Assembly: GCF_004353905.1 (NCBI RefSeq)
Contig: NZ_SMOD01000010.1
Location: 124,001 to 188,000 of the forward strand
Length of the DNA: 64,000 nt
From: Paraburkholderia guartelaensis
GTDB lineage: Bacteria > Pseudomonadota > Gammaproteobacteria > Burkholderiales > Burkholderiaceae
Direction of reading: 5' to 3'
How positions within the stretch are numbered: position 1 is the stretch's first letter; the number at the start of each line of letters is the position of its first letter. The notes under the pieces are model-generated. The model saw only the letters and a program-made list of their open reading frames with translations. It did no database searches and was not told the DNA's origin. A program made the translations under genes and the position numbers. This document shows positions 63,013 to 64,000 of this stretch, in pieces.

Positions 63013-64000
63013 ATGACACGACGCATCATCCCTGTTGCCGACGTTCGATCGCTGCCGCCCGAACTGCCCAGGCCGGCCGCGGGAGCCGTGCGCGCGCCTT
63101 CTGGCGCGGTCTTCGACGCGCTCGCCAGACCGCTGCGCGACCTTCGCATCTCGGTCACGGACCGCTGCAATTTCCGCTGCGTGTACTGCATGCCGCGAGC
63201 CGTGTTCGACAAGGACTACCCGTTTTTGCCCCATTCCGCGCTGCTTTCGCTCGAAGAAATCGAGCGGCTCGCGCGGCTTTTCGTCGCGCATGGCGTCACC
63301 AAGATCCGCCTCACGGGTGGTGAACCGCTGCTGCGCAAGAACATCGAATTCCTGATCGAGCGCCTCGCCGCGCTGCGCACGCCCGCAGGCGAACCGCTCG
63401 ACATCACGCTCACCACCAATGGCTCGCTGCTTGCCCGCAAGGCGCGCGCGCTGCGCGACGCGGGCCTCACACGCGTGACGGTGAGTCTCGACGCCCTCGA
63501 TGACGCCCTCTTTCGCCGCATGAACGACGCCGATTTCGCGGTGGCCGACGTGCTCGACGGCATTGCGGCGGCACAAGCCGTGGGTCTCGCGCCGATCAAG
63601 GTCAACATGGTCGTCAAGCGCGGCACGAACGACGGCGAGATCGTGCCGCTTGCACGGCATTTCCGCGGCACGGATGTGACGCTACGCTTCATCGAGTACA
63701 TGGACGTGGGCACGTCGAACGGCTGGAACATGGCCGAAGTGCTGCCGTCCGCGGAAGTCGTCGCGCGCATCACCGAGCACTGGCCGCTCGTGCCGCTGGA
63801 GCCCCACAACGCCGCCGAAACGGCGCAGCGCTGGGGCTACGCAGATGGCGCGGGCGAGATCGGCGCGATCTCCAGCGTGACGCGCGCGTTCTGCGGCGAC
63901 TGCACGCGCGCGCGCCTTTCGACCGAAGGCAAGCTGTACCTGTGCCTGTTCGCCTCGATGGGTTACGACCTGCGCGCGCTGTTGCGCAACGGCGCCACCG
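63013..64000 (+). CDS. moaA: GTP 3',8-cyclase MoaA (cut by window edge)
   Basis: MoaA is the radical SAM enzyme that converts GTP to the 3',8-cyclo precursor in molybdopterin synthesis. About 329 residues are visible. The radical SAM CxxxCxxC motif is Cys52, Cys56 and Cys59 ([10 protein letters not shown]), followed by LTGGEPLLR. The second cluster motif ([19 protein letters not shown]) is near the right edge; the last residues are missing. The N terminus is about 35 residues longer than in E. coli MoaA. The ATG at 63013 follows a GAAGAG site. Confidence 0.95.
   Translation, partial: MTRRIIPVADVRSLPPELPRPAAGAVRAPSGAVFDALARPLRDLRISVTDRCNFRCVYCMPRAVFDKDYPFLPHSALLSLEEIERLARLFVAHGVTKIRLTGGEPLLRKNIEFLIERLAALRTPAGEPLDITLTTNGSLLARKARALRDAGLTRVTVSLDALDDALFRRMNDADFAVADVLDGIAAAQAVGLAPIKVNMVVKRGTNDGEIVPLARHFRGTDVTLRFIEYMDVGTSNGWNMAEVLPSAEVVARITEHWPLVPLEPHNAAETAQRWGYADGAGEIGAISSVTRAFCGDCTRARLSTEGKLYLCLFASMGYDLRALLRNGAT

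Noticed and set aside
1-64000. CRISPR arrays, insertion sequences, prophage or integrase genes, toxin-antitoxin or restriction modules
   Set aside because: I looked for them across the window and found none. The only regular repeat array is the four-copy one at 15338-15537, whose units are contiguous palindromes without spacers.

Overview
The window is a GC-rich stretch of chromosomal DNA from a beta-proteobacterium of the Burkholderiaceae, most likely Paraburkholderia or a close relative (Caballeronia, Trinickia, Burkholderia). The basis is protein-level resemblance and gene order: earP beside efp with Arg32 in EF-P, a long tailed RNase III, a UvrC with acidic insertions, and the run yceD-rpmF-plsX-fabHDG-acpP-fabF-rpoE-mucABD-lepA-lepB-rnc-era-recO-pdxJ-acpS-nagZ. 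Almost everything is core genome. I saw no phage, insertion sequence, CRISPR array or rRNA operon.

Layout. 1-2.2 kb: ftsH (cut by the left edge) and rlmE on the minus strand, yhbY divergent. 2.3-10.3 kb: a minus-strand block of a DUF4149 membrane protein, greA, carB, carA and the lytic transglycosylase mltD. 10.4-13.6 kb: gloB faces a methyltransferase, then rnhA, dnaQ and tRNA-Val. 13.8-21.8 kb: an accessory-looking zone with two poorly characterised membrane proteins, an array of four 50-bp palindromic repeats, a group 4 glycosyltransferase, an ABC exporter and otsB-otsA for trehalose. 22.1-24.2 kb: a three-gene copper/cytochrome oxidase assembly cluster (Sco, PCuAC, CtaG). 24.3-28.8 kb: an ElaA-like acetyltransferase, a DUF2164 protein, a tRNA Gly-Gly-Cys operon, pgsA and uvrC. 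29-33.2 kb: earP, efp, a CsbD protein and an orphan sigma54-type response regulator. 33.2-53.6 kb: about twenty minus-strand genes joining fatty acid synthesis, the sigma-E envelope stress module and translation/RNA-processing genes. 54-58.7 kb: maf, an RsmI-like methylase, sppA, a Rieske protein, a Gph-like phosphatase and rluC. 58.7-64 kb: rne with a very long leader, then moaA cut by the right edge.

How the genes work together. Membrane lipid and fatty acid supply (plsX, fab genes, acpP, acpS, pgsA) is physically linked to the envelope stress sigma factor and its anti-sigma and protease partners, to protein export (lepB, sppA, ftsH) and to cell wall recycling (nagZ, mltD). RNA metabolism recurs: rne, rnc, rnhA, rluC, rlmE, yhbY, yceD.

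The protein-coding content is mostly textbook. The observations most worth a second look are in non-coding DNA: a perfect 14-bp hairpin directly upstream of the RNase III start codon, a long branched terminator-like structure between carB and greA, a roughly 860-nt inferred leader for rne whose promoter lies inside the rluC start region, an approximately 290-nt carAB leader, a two-tier terminator-like stem between acpP and fabF, and the four-copy repeat array whose stems show compensatory base changes. All promoter and terminator calls are by eye and no folding program was run.
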